This document shows positions 22,400 to 32,313 of a stretch of 64,000 nt of DNA, one piece after another. The notes below the pieces were generated by a model that worked only from the letters and a program-made list of their open reading frames with translations, did no database searches and was not told the origin of the DNA. Source of the stretch: Symbiodinium sp. CCMP2592 (lineage: Eukaryota > Sar > Dinophyceae > Suessiales > Symbiodiniaceae); contig CAJNDT010006188.1 of assembly GCA_905221615.1 (NCBI GenBank), positions 268,501 to 332,500 of the forward strand. Reading direction: 5' to 3'. Within the stretch, counting starts at the first letter, position 1. Each line of letters opens with the position of its first letter. A program made the position numbers and the translations under genes.

Positions 22400-22560
22400 T
22401 TGCGCTAGCCTGGCACACTCCTCTGCTCCGCGTGATGTCTACATCTCGCTGGATTTCATGGTCCGGTGGAAATCTGACCAAAAACAGCTTCTGCAGAGGC
22501 TCCTCTTTGCCTCGAGGAAAGTACATGAAAGCTTTGCCATTGAAGTAGAAGTCTGTGCCG
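22400..22560 (+). CDS. Exon (copy A) with DVYISLDFMVRW motif
   Basis: The frame reads RDVYISLDFMVRWKSDQKQL then LQRLLFASRKVHESFAIEVE and VCA, up to a GTAGAC donor at 22561. It has a very strong coding look with mixed hydrophobic and charged residues. The 5' border is uncertain; CTAG at 22406-22409 is one candidate. The overlapping 184-codon minus-strand frame is likely a shadow. The family is unknown. Confidence 0.5.
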
Positions 22561-22633
22561 GTAGACAAGCAAGTTTCCTTCAGAACATGTTGTGTCAGAC
22601 TTCAGGCCGCCTCCTGTTGCACATGTCTTTCAG

Positions 22634-22762
22634 ATGATAGCAGCTGCGTTCAAGCAAGAACATGGCATGGAAATTGCTCAGAGTTTTCAGATTTTGCACG
22701 TGGCGACAAACATGACTCTGTGCCTGTGTAACATGATGGCTCGGAGAGCAAGAAGCTGCTAG
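22634..22762 (+). CDS. Exon-like segment (copy A)
   Basis: TGTCTTTCAG acceptor, then either MIAAAFKQEHGMEIAQSFQI ending at TAG 22760-22762, or an alternative open frame DDSSCVQARTWHGN ending at 22730. I favour the first on composition, but phase with the previous exon would favour the second. Confidence 0.35.
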   Translation: MIAAAFKQEHGMEIAQSFQILHVATNMTLCLCNMMARRARSC

Positions 22763-22940
22763 ATGCTGCTAGCACCTGAGCTTTCCGCTCTCAGTTCGTT
22801 GGCTGTTGCTATCATCATGGCGGCGGCGGCCATAAAAGAGGAGTCTAGAGCCCAGGCTCCATCTGATATGTTCAAGTTGTGACTTGGGTGCAGATGACCC
22901 GGCTAACCCTTCTTTACATGAACACGAAGTCCTCAAGCAG

Positions 22941-23036
22941 GTGACGGTAACTTGGCTTGGCTTGTACAGTGTGGCCGAGGCCGAGCAGTATGCCAGTGGT
23001 GCTGCTGGGGCGCACAGGCGGGTAAAATGGCAGTAA
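22941..23036 (+). CDS. Terminal exon (copy A)
   Basis: TCAAGCAG|GTG opens 31 codons in phase 0, VTVTWLGLYSVAEAEQYASG then AAGAHRRVKWQ and TAA. The sequence is identical in copy B. Probably the 3' end of the gene starting near 22103. Confidence 0.45.
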   Translation: MTVTWLGLYSVAEAEQYASGAAGAHRRVKWQ

Positions 23037-23728
23037 GCCTGCAAAGGACTTGAGGTTTTAAAGTGTCAGCACTTGCGACTTGGTTTCTGCGATTAAGCAT
23101 ATACTCAGCTATCAGAGATGCCCTTGGCATTTCCACAAAGGGAGAGAGGGAGAGGGAGAGAGAGCACTTGAATCCAAGTTGCACGCACCTGCGACGGTTT
23201 TTGGCTGCAGGTGATGTGCTTTTTGAGACCACGTAGGAAACAAGACCTCACCGGTCCTTGATGTGGTTTCCATTTCCCTACTATTTCCCTCGAGGCTTTG
23301 CTCCAAAACAGAGCCCTCTCAAGAAGGATGCGGCGGCCTGAGATTCCCTGAGATATCACACACCACTTCGGAGGTCTTCGGCGTTGTTCGGCTATTAGTG
23401 TCAGCATCTCTCTGTTGAGTTTTTGTGCCTATGTTTTTCTCCCTGTTGCTGTTTTGCGTTGATCATCAAAAAACTTACGGTTGGTTAGTAGGGAATGAAG
23501 GAATGGGATACTAATATTGTTTTATTTGAGCGGCGACCGAAACCCCCTATGACTACGCAATGTAAGGACGTCTTGTATGGATGGGGGCGCGTCAGCTTCG
23601 GTACTGCGGGCGATAGATCCGTGTCAGCGATTGCGAGCAAGTGTTGCATAATTGTGACTGCGCCAGCTATGAGATTTGCCTTTTGCCTGGCTCGAACCTT
23701 ACAGCTGTCCAAAGTCCAAGGAGGATGC
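23037..23728. other. Interval without a supported gene (copy A)
   Basis: Includes a short GA-rich stretch at 23141-23163. No convincing exon. Confidence 0.4.
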
Positions 23729-23880
23729 ACTGCTGCTACTGCTGCTACTGCTACTACTACTACTACTACTAGTTAGTACCAGTGCTAAGGACTAGTTCTT
23801 GTACTAGTATTCGAACTAGTACTCGTACTACTACGACGACTGGTACTAGTAGTAGTAGTAGTAGTAGTAGTAGCAGTAGC

Positions 23881-23916
<36 letters not shown>

Positions 23917-23953
23917 CGTGGTGGTAGTCGTGGTGGTAGTAGTAGTAGTAGTA
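23729..23953. repeat. CTG/CTA and TAG microsatellites flanking CTAGT palindromes (copy A)
   Basis: (CTG/CTA)n at 23729-23772, then several ACTAGT sites, then (TAG)n to 23953 with TCGTGGTGG interruptions. The equivalent tract in copy B (37526-37754) has a different arrangement of repeats. Confidence 0.9.
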
Positions 23954-24029
23954 AGCTAAGGCGCCCCTGTACAACAAACTACTGTCCCGCACAGCAATGT
24001 GGATAACCAAAAATGGTGTAAAACGCAGC

Positions 24030-24735
24030 ATTTTTAGGTGTCCTCTTCGCGCGCATCCGTGTTGTCGTTGGATCCATGCCCAAACCTTAATGACGTCCTC
24101 TCCACGCGCATCCGTGTTCGCATTATATCCATGCCCAAACCTTGATGACGTCATCTCCGCGCACATCCCTGTTCCCAGTGCGTCCATGCCCAAACTTTAA
24201 TGACGTCCTCTCCGCGCACCCCGTGCATCCATGCCCAAACCATAAGGACGTTCTCTCCGCGCGCATCTGTGTTACGAGTCCGCGCAGCATTGTGGAGAAC
24301 GCGGAAAATACTGTAAATCGCGCCATTTTCAGCTGTGCCCTTCGCGACCATCCGTGTTGTCATTGTATCCATGCCCAAGCCTTAATGACGTCCTCCCCAC
24401 GCGCATCCGTGTTCTCAGTGCGTCCATGTCAGAAACCTTAATGACGTCCTCTTCGCGCGCATCCCTGTTATCATTGGATCCACGACCAAACCTTAACGAC
24501 GTTCTCTCCGCGCGCATCTGTGTTTCCCGTGCATCCATGCCCAAACCTGAAGGACGTCCTTTCGCGCGGATCTGTGTTACGAGTCCGCGCAGCGAAACAA
24601 AAGTGTCAAACGCAGTATTTTCATGTGTCCCCTTCGCGAACATCCGTGTTGCACTATCATTCTATCCATGTCCAAGCCTTAATGACGTCTTCCCCGCGCG
24701 CATTTGTGTTATCATTGCAGGGCACTCTGAGCCGT
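24030..24735. repeat. ~55-bp tandem array with TGACGTC core (copy A)
   Basis: About twelve units of the form GCGCATCCGTGTT...ATCCATGCCCAAACC followed by TTAATGACGTCCTCTCC. A longer variant carrying ACGAGTCCGCGCAGC and an AT-richer insert returns roughly every 300 nt, giving a higher-order repeat. One unit has a full TGACGTCA palindrome near 24145. Confidence 0.9.
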
Positions 24736-24868
24736 GCGTTTTTTCATGCAGCAAAAACAAATAGGTTTCGGAAGTTTATGTTAACATGTTTTTTGAAAAG
24801 TGCCACCCCTATTCAGTGAATTTGCTGCGTGTGCGTTTCTGGCGCAGGGTCGCCTGCGGTACACGTTG

Positions 24869-25046
24869 CGTAGTAGTAGTAGTAGTACTAGTGCTAGTAC
24901 TAGTATAGGTACTAGTACTAGTACCGGTACTGGTACTGGTACTAGTACTAGTACCAGTACCAGTACCAGTGAAGGTACTAGTGCTAGTAGTAGTAGTAGT
25001 AGTAGTAGTAGTAGCAGTAGTAGTACTACTACTACTACTACTACTT
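24869..25046. repeat. ACTAGT/TAG/CTA microsatellite (copy A)
   Basis: Alternating TAG and TAC triplets create runs of ACTAGT and ACCGGT palindromes, then (TAG)n switches to (CTA)n, forming a self-complementary block. Confidence 0.92.
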
Positions 25047-25463
25047 GTTGTACTACTTTCTGTTCTATTTCTACCTTGCACGTGGCGTGTGCTCGTCAGC
25101 TTCCCGTCAGTGGCGCATTGGCCACGCATCAGTAAATGGTGTTTTTGGCAACCTTTTCCCTTTGTCTTGACGGGTAACCTGGCATACGCTTGCCAACACA
25201 AGCAACTTGGAGGATAGCACGAAGATTTTCCGAATTCGGATCTCTGTGATGAATGATCCGCGTCAGTGTCCGCGTCAATTGCGGCTTCAAAATGGCGCCC
25301 GCGTCAGCTTCCGTATGGGTTTCGTCAGCGTCGCGTCTGTGCGTGCGTCATCTTTTGATACGAGAACACAGCGACCACAAGGTTTTGAGCACTGCAGCTT
25401 TGAGTCCATCTCAACAGATTTTGGGTGGAAGGTGGGACAACACGCGGGGGCCAGTTGCCGCAG

Positions 25464-25571
25464 GTTTTTTCCAACTTCGGCGTCGCCTTCCAGTTGTGTG
25501 AGACAGAGGCGGGCGGCAGGGGGCATTGCCAAGACACAAGTGCGAAGGTTTGGAGATTTGCACGTATGTGA
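25464..25571 (+). CDS. Macrosatellite plus exon 2, first unit
   Basis: TTGCCGCAG|GTT opens VFSNFGVAFQLCETEAGGRG then HCQDTSAKVWRFARM and TGA. This unit keeps the TGG codon that is TAG in the following copies. Confidence 0.45.
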   Translation, partial: VFSNFGVAFQLCETEAGGRGHCQDTSAKVWRFARM

Positions 25572-26312
25572 AATGCTGATATTTACAAAATGACAGGATG
25601 GCGTTGAGATCAAGCAGTTTGGAAGCAACGGCGGCGCGGTGCAAGCCTCATGTTTGTTAGATCATTTCGGGCGACTGATTAGCCTTTAGTTGTGAAGATG
25701 TTGTTGCAGGGACATCGTGTCCCCTCATTGTCAGCTCGCAGACAGTCAATGTGGGTTTATACCTAACTTCCGTATCAGATTGCGGTGCGCCTAATATACT
25801 TTGCCAATGTCCCAGCATGGGACGGCGCTAGACATTAAGATGCCACTCCAAGTGAACTGATGTAACCTTTTATCTCCCGTGACAGCCAACAAATCAGGAA
25901 CAAACGCAGTGTCCATCAACGATTTTGCCGTCAGTAGGCCACGGCGTTTAAAATATTCAAAGTCTTCCAAATAATTGCGCCAAGCAAAGTTCCAGCGCTT
26001 CGATGCTTGTACCCCATGCTGGTGACGCCCGCCCTGATGCCAGTGATGCTTACCTTTCGTATGGGACACAAAGCAGCTGATGCTCAATGCTCATGACGCT
26101 TCGTTTGTGTATGGTGATGTCGGTGATGTCGGTGATTGTCACCCTGAGCGAGGGATACAAGCTGATGCCCATAATGCTCCATTAAGTCGTCCCCTGATGC
26201 CCGGTGCCCAGGATGTGCTGTTTGCGTGCCGCCGCTTACAGGCTGGGTGCTGATTCGGAAAAAACGCGCGTGCTGGTCATGCGCTTTAACCTAACGCCTC
26301 GTGTTGTGGCAG

Positions 26313-26387
26313 GCTCTCTGCGATGACTTCATCACATTCAGAAAGACGGTGGATGAAGTCCAGCGTGAGCTTGGTTGCTGCAACCAG
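26313..26387 (+). CDS. Macrosatellite plus exon 1, 75 nt
   Basis: TTGTGGCAG|GCT to CAG|GTCCAC encloses 25 codons in phase 0, ALCDDFITFRKTVDEVQREL then GCCNQ. The same exon is present in every full unit, including the diverged ones at 28997 and 30007, with almost no change. Confidence 0.5.
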
Positions 26388-26452
26388 GTCCACCTCCATC
26401 AAACAGATTTTTTGTGGAAGGTGTAACAACACACGGGTGCCAGTTGCCGCAG

Positions 26453-26542
26453 GTTTTTTCCAACTTTGGCATCGCCTTCCAGTTGTGTGAGACAGAGGCG
26501 GGCGGCAGGGGGCATTGCCAAGACACAAGTGCGAAGGTTTAG
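26453..26542 (+). pseudogene. Macrosatellite plus exon 2 with premature stop
   Basis: Starts VFSNFGIAFQLCETEAGGRG like the other units, but GTTTGGAGA has become GTTTAGAGA, ending the frame six codons early. All full units of the recent arrays in both copies share this stop. Confidence 0.5.
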
Positions 26543-27771
26543 AGATTTGCACGTATGTGAAATGCTGATATTTACAAAATGGCAGGATGGCGTTGAGATC
26601 AAGCAGTTTGGAAGCAACGGCGGCGCGGTGCAAGCCTCATGTTTGTTAGATCATTTCGGGCGACTGATTAGCCTTTAGTTGTGAAGATGTTGTTGCAGGG
26701 ACATCGTGTCCCTTAATTGTCAGCTCGCAGACAGTCAATGTGGGTTTATACCTAACTTCCGTATCAAATTTCGGTGCGCCTAATATACTTTGCCAATGTC
26801 CCAGCATGGGACGGCGCTAGACATTTAGATGCCACTCCAAGTGAACTGATGTAACCTTTCTATCTCCCGTGACAGCCATCACATGAGGAACAAACGCAGT
26901 GTCCATCAACGATTTTGCCGTCAGTAGGCCACGGCGTTTAAAATATTCAAAGTCTTCCAAATAATTGCGCCAAGCAAAGTTCCAATGCTTCGATGCTTGT
27001 ACCCCATGCTGGTGACGCCCGCCCTGATGCCAGTGATGCTTACCTTTCGTATGGGACACAAAGCAGCTGATGCTCAATGCTCATGACGCTTCGTTTGTGT
27101 ATGGTGATGTCGGTGATGTCGGTGATTGTCACCCTGAGCGAGGGATACAAGCTGATGCCCATAATGCTCCATTAAGTCGTCCCCTGATGCCCAGTGCCCA
27201 GGATGTGCTGTTTGCGTGCCGCCGCTTACAGGCTGGGTGCTGATTCGGAAAAAACGCGCGTGCTGGTCATGCGCTTTAACCTAACGCCTCGTGTTGCGGC
27301 AGGCTCTCTGCGATGACTTCATCACATTCAGAAAGACGGTGGATGAAGTCCAGCGTGAGCTTGGTTGCTGCAACCAGGTCCACCTCCATCAAACAGATTT
27401 TTTGTGGAAGGTGTAACAACACACGGGTGCCAGTTGCCGCAGGTTTTTTCCAACTTTGGCATCGCCTTCCAGTTGTGCGAGACAGAGGCGGGCGGCAGGG
27501 GGCATTGCCAAGACACAAGTGCGAAGGTTTAGAGATTTGCACGTATGTGAAATGCTGATATTTACAAAATGACAGGATGGCGTTGAGATCAAGCAGTTTG
27601 GAAGCAACGGCGGCGCGGTGCAAGCCTCATGTTTGTTAGATCATTTCGGGCGACTGATTAGCCTTTAGTTGTGAAGATGTTGTTGCAGGGACATCGTGTC
27701 CCTTAATTGTCAGCTCGCAAACAGTCAATGTGGGTTTATACCTAACTTCCGTATCAAATTTCGGTGCGCCT

Positions 27772-28342
27772 CATATGGGTATGTGTTTTTTCCTTGCGCG
27801 CAGGCTTATAAACACGGGGGGAAGGGACCCCCGCGAAACATACCCCGAAACATACCCCGAAACGTGCCCCGAAATATACCCCCGAAACTTACCCCTACAA
27901 TGTGCCAACATCTATGTTCACCTGGCAATTTTCTGTTTTGGATACCACTCCCAGAACATACCCGAAGCACGCCCGAAACACACCTCACGTCGTCAAACGC
28001 GAACTGTTGCCCATTTGGCCTTCCTTGCCGCGTTCTAGGACCCGCCGTGTTGTCTGTGGAGTTCTCCCCTTAGGTTGTCGCATCCAGAACCCACCGTGAA
28101 GCGCCGCCCGGAGCCCCCTTTGCTTGCCGCATTCCGGAAATGGCCGCAGAGCACCGCAATGCACCCGCAATTTGTATCAATTTGTTCTGCTGCACTGTAA
28201 AATGGGTGTCCAGTAAGTAGTATGTGCTGACAGCCCAGGATCTGAACCAAGGTGCTAAGGCACAAATCGAGACGTGTACAAGTTGCACTTTGTCTATGCC
28301 GGAGGCCTTTTTTAGCATCGAGTAAAACCTTGCGTGAATTCT
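27772..28342. other. Unique tail of copy A with GAAACATACCCC repeats
   Basis: At 27835-27895 the dodecamer GAAACATACCCC is repeated about five times with drift. Copy B has one repeat fewer. The rest (CGCCCGGAGCC..., ATGGCCGCAGAGC) shows no gene. Confidence 0.6.
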
Positions 28343-28508
28343 CTAGTATGTATTATCTCATTTGCGCGATATGTAGAAATGGGATACCGTGAAACATACG
28401 CCGAAGCATACCTCGAAAGATACCCCGAAACATACCCCGATCATAACATCCCGGGAAGGGCGTGTCATTTAGAGACAAACCCATTTATACTTTGCCAATG
28501 TCCAGTAC

Positions 28509-28717
28509 GGTATGGTGCTAAGACATCACTCCAAGTGAACTCATCTAATTTTTCATCTCCCGCGACAGCCAACAAATCAGGAACGAACGCGGTGTCCATC
28601 AGCAATTTTGCCGTCAGTAGGCCATGGCGTTTATAATACTCAAAGTCTTCCAAATAATTGCGCCAAGCAAAGCTCCAATGCTTCGGATGCTTGTACCCGA
28701 TGCTGGTGACGCCCGCC
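28509..28717 (-). CDS. Macrosatellite minus exon, best preserved copy
   Basis: On the minus strand GGCATCAG|GG leads into RAGVTSIGYKHPKHWSFAWR, NYLEDFEYYKRHGLLTAKLL, MDTAFVPDLLAVAGDEKLDE and FTWSDVLAPY, with a GTACTG donor. Aromatic-rich, non-repetitive sequence argues for genuine coding origin. The younger units carry the same frame with changes such as YY to YF and RH to RR. Family unknown. Confidence 0.5.
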
Positions 28718-28996
28718 CTGATGCCAGTGATGCTTACCTTTCGTATGGGACACAAAGCAGCTGATGCTCAATGCTCATGACGCTTCGTTTGTGTATGGTG
28801 ATGTTGGTGATGTCGGTGATTGTCACCCTGAGCGAGGGATAAAGCTGATGCCCATAATGCTCCATTAAGTCGTCCCCTGATGCCCGGTGCCCAGGATGTG
28901 CTGTTTGCGTGCCGCCGCTTACAGGCTGGGTGCTGATTCGGAAAAAAACGCGCGTGCCGGTCATGCGCTTTAACCTAACGCCTCGTGTTGTGGCAG

Positions 28997-29071
28997 GCTC
29001 TCTGCGATGACTTCATCACATTCAGAAAGACGGTGGATGAAGTCCAGCGTGAGCTTGGTTGCTGCAACCAG
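28997..29071 (+). CDS. Macrosatellite plus exon 1, older unit 1
   Basis: The same ALCDDFITFRKTVDEVQREL exon as at 26313, intact, with the same acceptor and donor. Confidence 0.5.
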
Positions 29072-29135
29072 GTCCACCTCCATCAACAGATTTTTTGTGG
29101 AAGGTGTAACAACACACGGGTGCCAGTTGCCGCAG

Positions 29136-29243
29136 GTTTTTTCCAACTTCGGCCTCATCTTCCAGCTGTGTGAAACTGAGGCGGGCGGAAGGGGGCATTG
29201 CCAAGACACAAGTGCGAAGGTTTGGAGATTTGCAAGTATGTGA
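29136..29243 (+). CDS. Macrosatellite plus exon 2, older unit 1
   Basis: VFSNFGLIFQLCETEAGGRG then HCQDTSAKVWRFASM and TGA. Relative to the young units, TTG/CTG, GAG/GAA and ACA/ACT differences are synonymous, suggesting the protein was once under selection. Confidence 0.5.
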   Translation, partial: VFSNFGLIFQLCETEAGGRGHCQDTSAKVWRFASM

Positions 29244-30006
29244 AATGGCTGATATTTAGGGGATGGCAGGATGGTGTTGAGATCAAGCAGTTTGGAAGCA
29301 ACGGCGGCGCGGTGCAAGCCTCATGTTTGTTATATCATTTTGGCTGACTCATTAGCCATTAGTTGTGAAGATGTTGTTGCAGGGACATCGTGTCCCCTCA
29401 TTGTCAGCTCGCAGACAGTCAATGTGGGTTCCTAACTTCCGTATCAGATTGCGGTGCGCCTCATATATACTTTGCCAATGTCCCAGCATGGGACGGCGCT
29501 AGACATTAAGATATCACTCCAAGTAAATTGGTGTAATTTTTCTCCCGTGACAGCCATCAAATCAGGAACAAACGCAGTGTCCATCAGCGATTTTGCCGTC
29601 AGTAGGCCATGGCGTTTATAATATTCAAAGTCTTCCAAATAATTGCGCCAAGCAAAGCTCCAATGCTTCGGACGCTTGGCAAAGTTCCACTGCTTCGGAT
29701 GCTTGTACCCCATGCTGGTGACGCCCGTCCTGATGCCAGCGATGCTTACCTTTCGTATGGGACACAAAGCAGCTGATGCTCAACGCTCATGACGCTTCGT
29801 TTGTGTATGGTGATGTCGGTGATGTCGGTGATTGTCACCCTGAGCGAGGGATAAAGCTGATGCCTATAATGCTCCAATAAGTTGTCCCCTGATGCCCGCT
29901 GCCCAGGATGTGCTGTTTGCGTGCCGCCGCTTACAGGCTGGGTGCTGATTCGGAAAAACTCGCGTGCCGGTCATGCGCTTTAACCTAACGCCTCGTGTTG
30001 TGGCAG

Positions 30007-30081
30007 GCTCTCTGCGATGACTTCATCACATTCAGAAAGACGGTGGCTGAAGTCCAGCGTGAGCTTGGTTGCTGCAACCAG
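30007..30081 (+). CDS. Macrosatellite plus exon 1, older unit 2
   Basis: As at 28997 with one Asp to Ala change (TVDEV to TVAEV). Confidence 0.45.
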
Positions 30082-30145
30082 GTCCACCTCCATCAACAGA
30101 TTTTTTGTGGAAGGTGTAACAACACACGGGTGCCAGTTGCCGCAG

Positions 30146-30253
30146 GTTTTTTCCAACTTCGGCCTGATCTTCAAGCTGTGTGAAACTGAGGCGGGCGGAA
30201 GGGGGCATTGCCAAGACACAAGTGCGAAGGTTTGGAGATTTGCAAGTATGTGA
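30146..30253 (+). CDS. Macrosatellite plus exon 2, older unit 2
   Basis: VFSNFGLIFKLCETEAGGRG and on to WRFASM; intact frame, one Gln to Lys change from the unit at 29136. Confidence 0.45.
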   Translation, partial: VFSNFGLIFKLCETEAGGRGHCQDTSAKVWRFASM

Positions 30254-30638
30254 AATGGCTGATATTTAGGGGATGGCAGGATGGTGTTGAGATCAAGCAG
30301 TTTGGAAGCAACGGCGGCGCGGTGCAAGCCTCATGTTTGTTATATCATTTTGGCTGACTCATTAGCCATTAGTTGTGAAGATGTTGTTGCAGGGACATCG
30401 TGTCCCCTCATTGTCAGCTCGCAATCACCCGGAGTGCTTTTGAATGGCTCAAAAGCTGCATGGCGCGCGTGTTGAAGTGCACAGTCTCAAATCTTGGTAC
30501 CCACGTTGCAGCATGGAGCATTGCGCGCATGAGCTGATCATCTCTTATGCAAAATCAAGACCGCAGCAGTGCCAGATCTACTAGCCATGCCAACCTCGTG
30601 GTGCAACAAACGCGGCCGAGATGGTGACAATGGTTCAG

Positions 30639-31003
30639 GACATCAAGCTCGCAATCCCAACTTTGTGGACGAGTTGAACAGCTGGGTTCAAAGGAGTATG
30701 GGCCCTCGGTCTGGGTTAAAGACAGTTTTCAACTTCGACATCGTGTGGATTGCTGATCAGGAGTGTAAGGTCTGCATGAGCATCAAGACGGAAATTCGCA
30801 TTTATCTGCGCGCGAAGGGCATCACGGAAGTCCCTGACTTTCAGGCTGTTGCGGTTGGAGAAGGGAACCTTTGGTATTCCAATGGGGGGAGAAAAATTGA
30901 AAACGAGGCCAAATGCAAAGTTGCAGAGCAGTTCCTTCAATGGGTGGCAGAACGTGAGGATCCGGTGTCAGTGCCGCCAAAAAAAACAAAACGCTCAATC
31001 TGA
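30639..31003 (+). CDS. Terminal exon, about 120 residues, unknown protein
   Basis: ATGGTTCAG opens a frame with HQARNPNFVDELNSWVQRSM, then VFNFDIVWIADQECKVCMSI, EIRIYLRAKGITEVPDFQAV and WVAEREDPVSVPPKKTKRSI, ending in TGA. The basic PPKKTKR end could be a nuclear localisation signal. It lies just after the older macrosatellite units and may be the last exon of the gene whose exons are repeated there, but that link is only positional. No domain recognised. Confidence 0.55.
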
Positions 31004-31562
31004 CAATCTGACAGCTGCGATGCGAGATGATGTGAATGTTTACGCTGGCCTCTTCTTTATTCAGCTGTAGTGATTGTAGTGCTCCAAGTAGCGCATGGTA
31101 CGAGCCAACATAGCCGGTGTCCTGCGGCCAAAAAGATGTGACCAAAGAGTAAGAAGAACATGAGACAAAAAAGACACTGAGGGTGAGAACCTGAAAAATC
31201 GAGTCGCTCAATGTGAGTTTCTGTTCCCAGGCGCTTCATTGGAAGATGTGAAGCAGCACACGACCAGAGTCGTGAGGCTGTCGGCAGCACGCGACCAGAG
31301 TCGTGGGGCTGTTAATTGATTTCATCCAACTTTAAGGGGCGAATCGCAATGCGATTGTTGTGACCATTTCGGACGACCTATTTGTCAACAGTCTGATTCT
31401 GAACCGAATTTTGTCTCCATCATCATCATCATTGTCGCCATCATCATCGTTGCTAGTGTTTCTACTGCGCTTGGTGTCACTGTTGATGCTACTTGGGTTG
31501 CTGGCGCTGCCTCGCATGATAGCGTACTGTTTACGCAGTTACTCATGCATGTCACCTCTGTG
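31004..31562. other. Interval without a supported gene
   Basis: Contains a direct repeat GCACRCGACCAGAGTCGTG (31255 and 31286) and an ATC-rich stretch at 31411-31450. No exon. Confidence 0.5.
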
Positions 31563-31581
31563 ATCGTTGTTGTCGTTGCCG

Positions 31582-31654
<73 letters not shown>

Positions 31655-31694
31655 CGTTGTTGTCGTTGTCGTTGTCGTTGTTGTCGTTGTTGTC
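31563..31694. repeat. (TTG)n microsatellite at the left edge of copy B
   Basis: About 130 nt of TTG with TCG variants, ending exactly where homology to copy A begins. Poly-Leu, poly-Gln and poly-Asn frames here are artefacts. Confidence 0.95.
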
Positions 31695-31747
31695 GGTGTT
31701 GAGCCGCGTTTTGCCGTGTGAGTTCCTTCGTGATGGCCTGATGGCAG

Positions 31748-31843
31748 GTTCGCCTGAACTTGGCCGACCTCGAGCTGCTGGCTTCTCTTTTGGAGGCTGC
31801 AGCCAAGGACTGTGAAACGGCGTCATTACGCGTACTTTCTCAA
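31748..31843 (+). CDS. 96-nt exon (copy B)
   Basis: Counterpart of 17994-18089 with the same borders and phase; LLEAAAKDC replaces LLETAAKDC. Confidence 0.55.
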
Positions 31844-32229
31844 GTTGTTTGTAATGCCGGTTATCATGCCAAATACAAGATGTTTCTTCTATTTTGGGGT
31901 TGCGTGCCTAAGTTTCGACCCACGTGTCAGATGACTGTGAATGTTGATCTTCTCCTCAAGTCAGGCTGGGCCGGGCGCTGAATCGTGAAATAGGGGCATG
32001 GAGACTTGGATAGGCGGCTGGGCGAGGCATCGACAAGGTGCCCAGGTGTGACGGGTTCGGAATCGTAGTAGAAGGAGGAATGGGAGGAGGAGTACAAGTA
32101 GCACGAGTGGAAATGGTACAAGTAGTCGGCGTATGTCGGCGTAGCCGTTGCTCTCAATGGCTACAGTCAGGTTGTTGATGCCTCTTGGACATCTGCCGTT
32201 GTGCAGATGGCTGGTGTGCTGTCTCGCAG

Positions 32230-32256
32230 GACCTCGATGTGCGGCGCGATGTCAAG
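32230..32256 (+). CDS. 27-nt micro-exon (copy B)
   Basis: Identical to 18466-18492 (DLDVRRDVK). Confidence 0.35.
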
Positions 32257-32313
32257 GTGATACAGCCTACATGTAGTTTGTGCATGTCTGTGCATTGGTA
32301 GCCGGAATCCTAG

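Larger units (their letters stand above)
25253..27771. repeat. ~990-bp macrosatellite, partial plus two full units (copy A)
   Basis: Unit starts (AATATACTTTGCCAATGTCC) fall near 25793 and 26782, 989 nt apart; the preceding partial unit has a different 5' half. Each unit holds a minus-strand exon remnant in its left part and two plus-strand exons in its right part. The array ends where GGTGCGCCTCATATGGG leads into a unique tail. Confidence 0.92.
17940..28342 (+). repeat. Segmental duplication, copy A (about 10.4 kb)
   Basis: From CGGTGTTGAGCCGCG at the left to CTTGCGTGAATTCT at the right, this block recurs in the same orientation at 31694-43146. By eye the copies differ at scattered single bases, in microsatellite lengths, by small indels and by one whole 990-bp unit. 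Both are therefore recent relative to the repeats inside them. Copy A is followed directly by two older macrosatellite units. Confidence 0.97.
28343..30425. repeat. Two older, diverged macrosatellite units
   Basis: A second GAAACATACCCC cluster at 28391-28440 precedes units beginning near 28484 and 29465. They differ from the recent units by many substitutions and small indels, and end abruptly at TCAGCTCGCAATCACCCGG. They are not part of the duplicated block. Confidence 0.9.

Noticed and set aside
22014..22568. 184-codon minus-strand frame (and its twin at 35814-36365)
   Set aside because: It opposes the DVYISLDFMVRW and KEMERALSDSID exons, which have splice-like borders and a better coding character, and it ends in low-complexity Val/Ala.
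24030..24735. CRISPR-like array
   Set aside because: The spacing is satellite-like with related 'spacers', and the genome is eukaryotic.
26286..26633. 115-codon minus-strand frame repeated in each 990-bp unit
   Set aside because: It is antisense to the two plus exons; between old and young units its frame shifts while the plus exons change synonymously.
31539..31826. Poly-Asn, poly-Gln and poly-Leu frames
   Set aside because: Produced by the TTG microsatellite; the attached sequence is the reverse of the exon at 31748.
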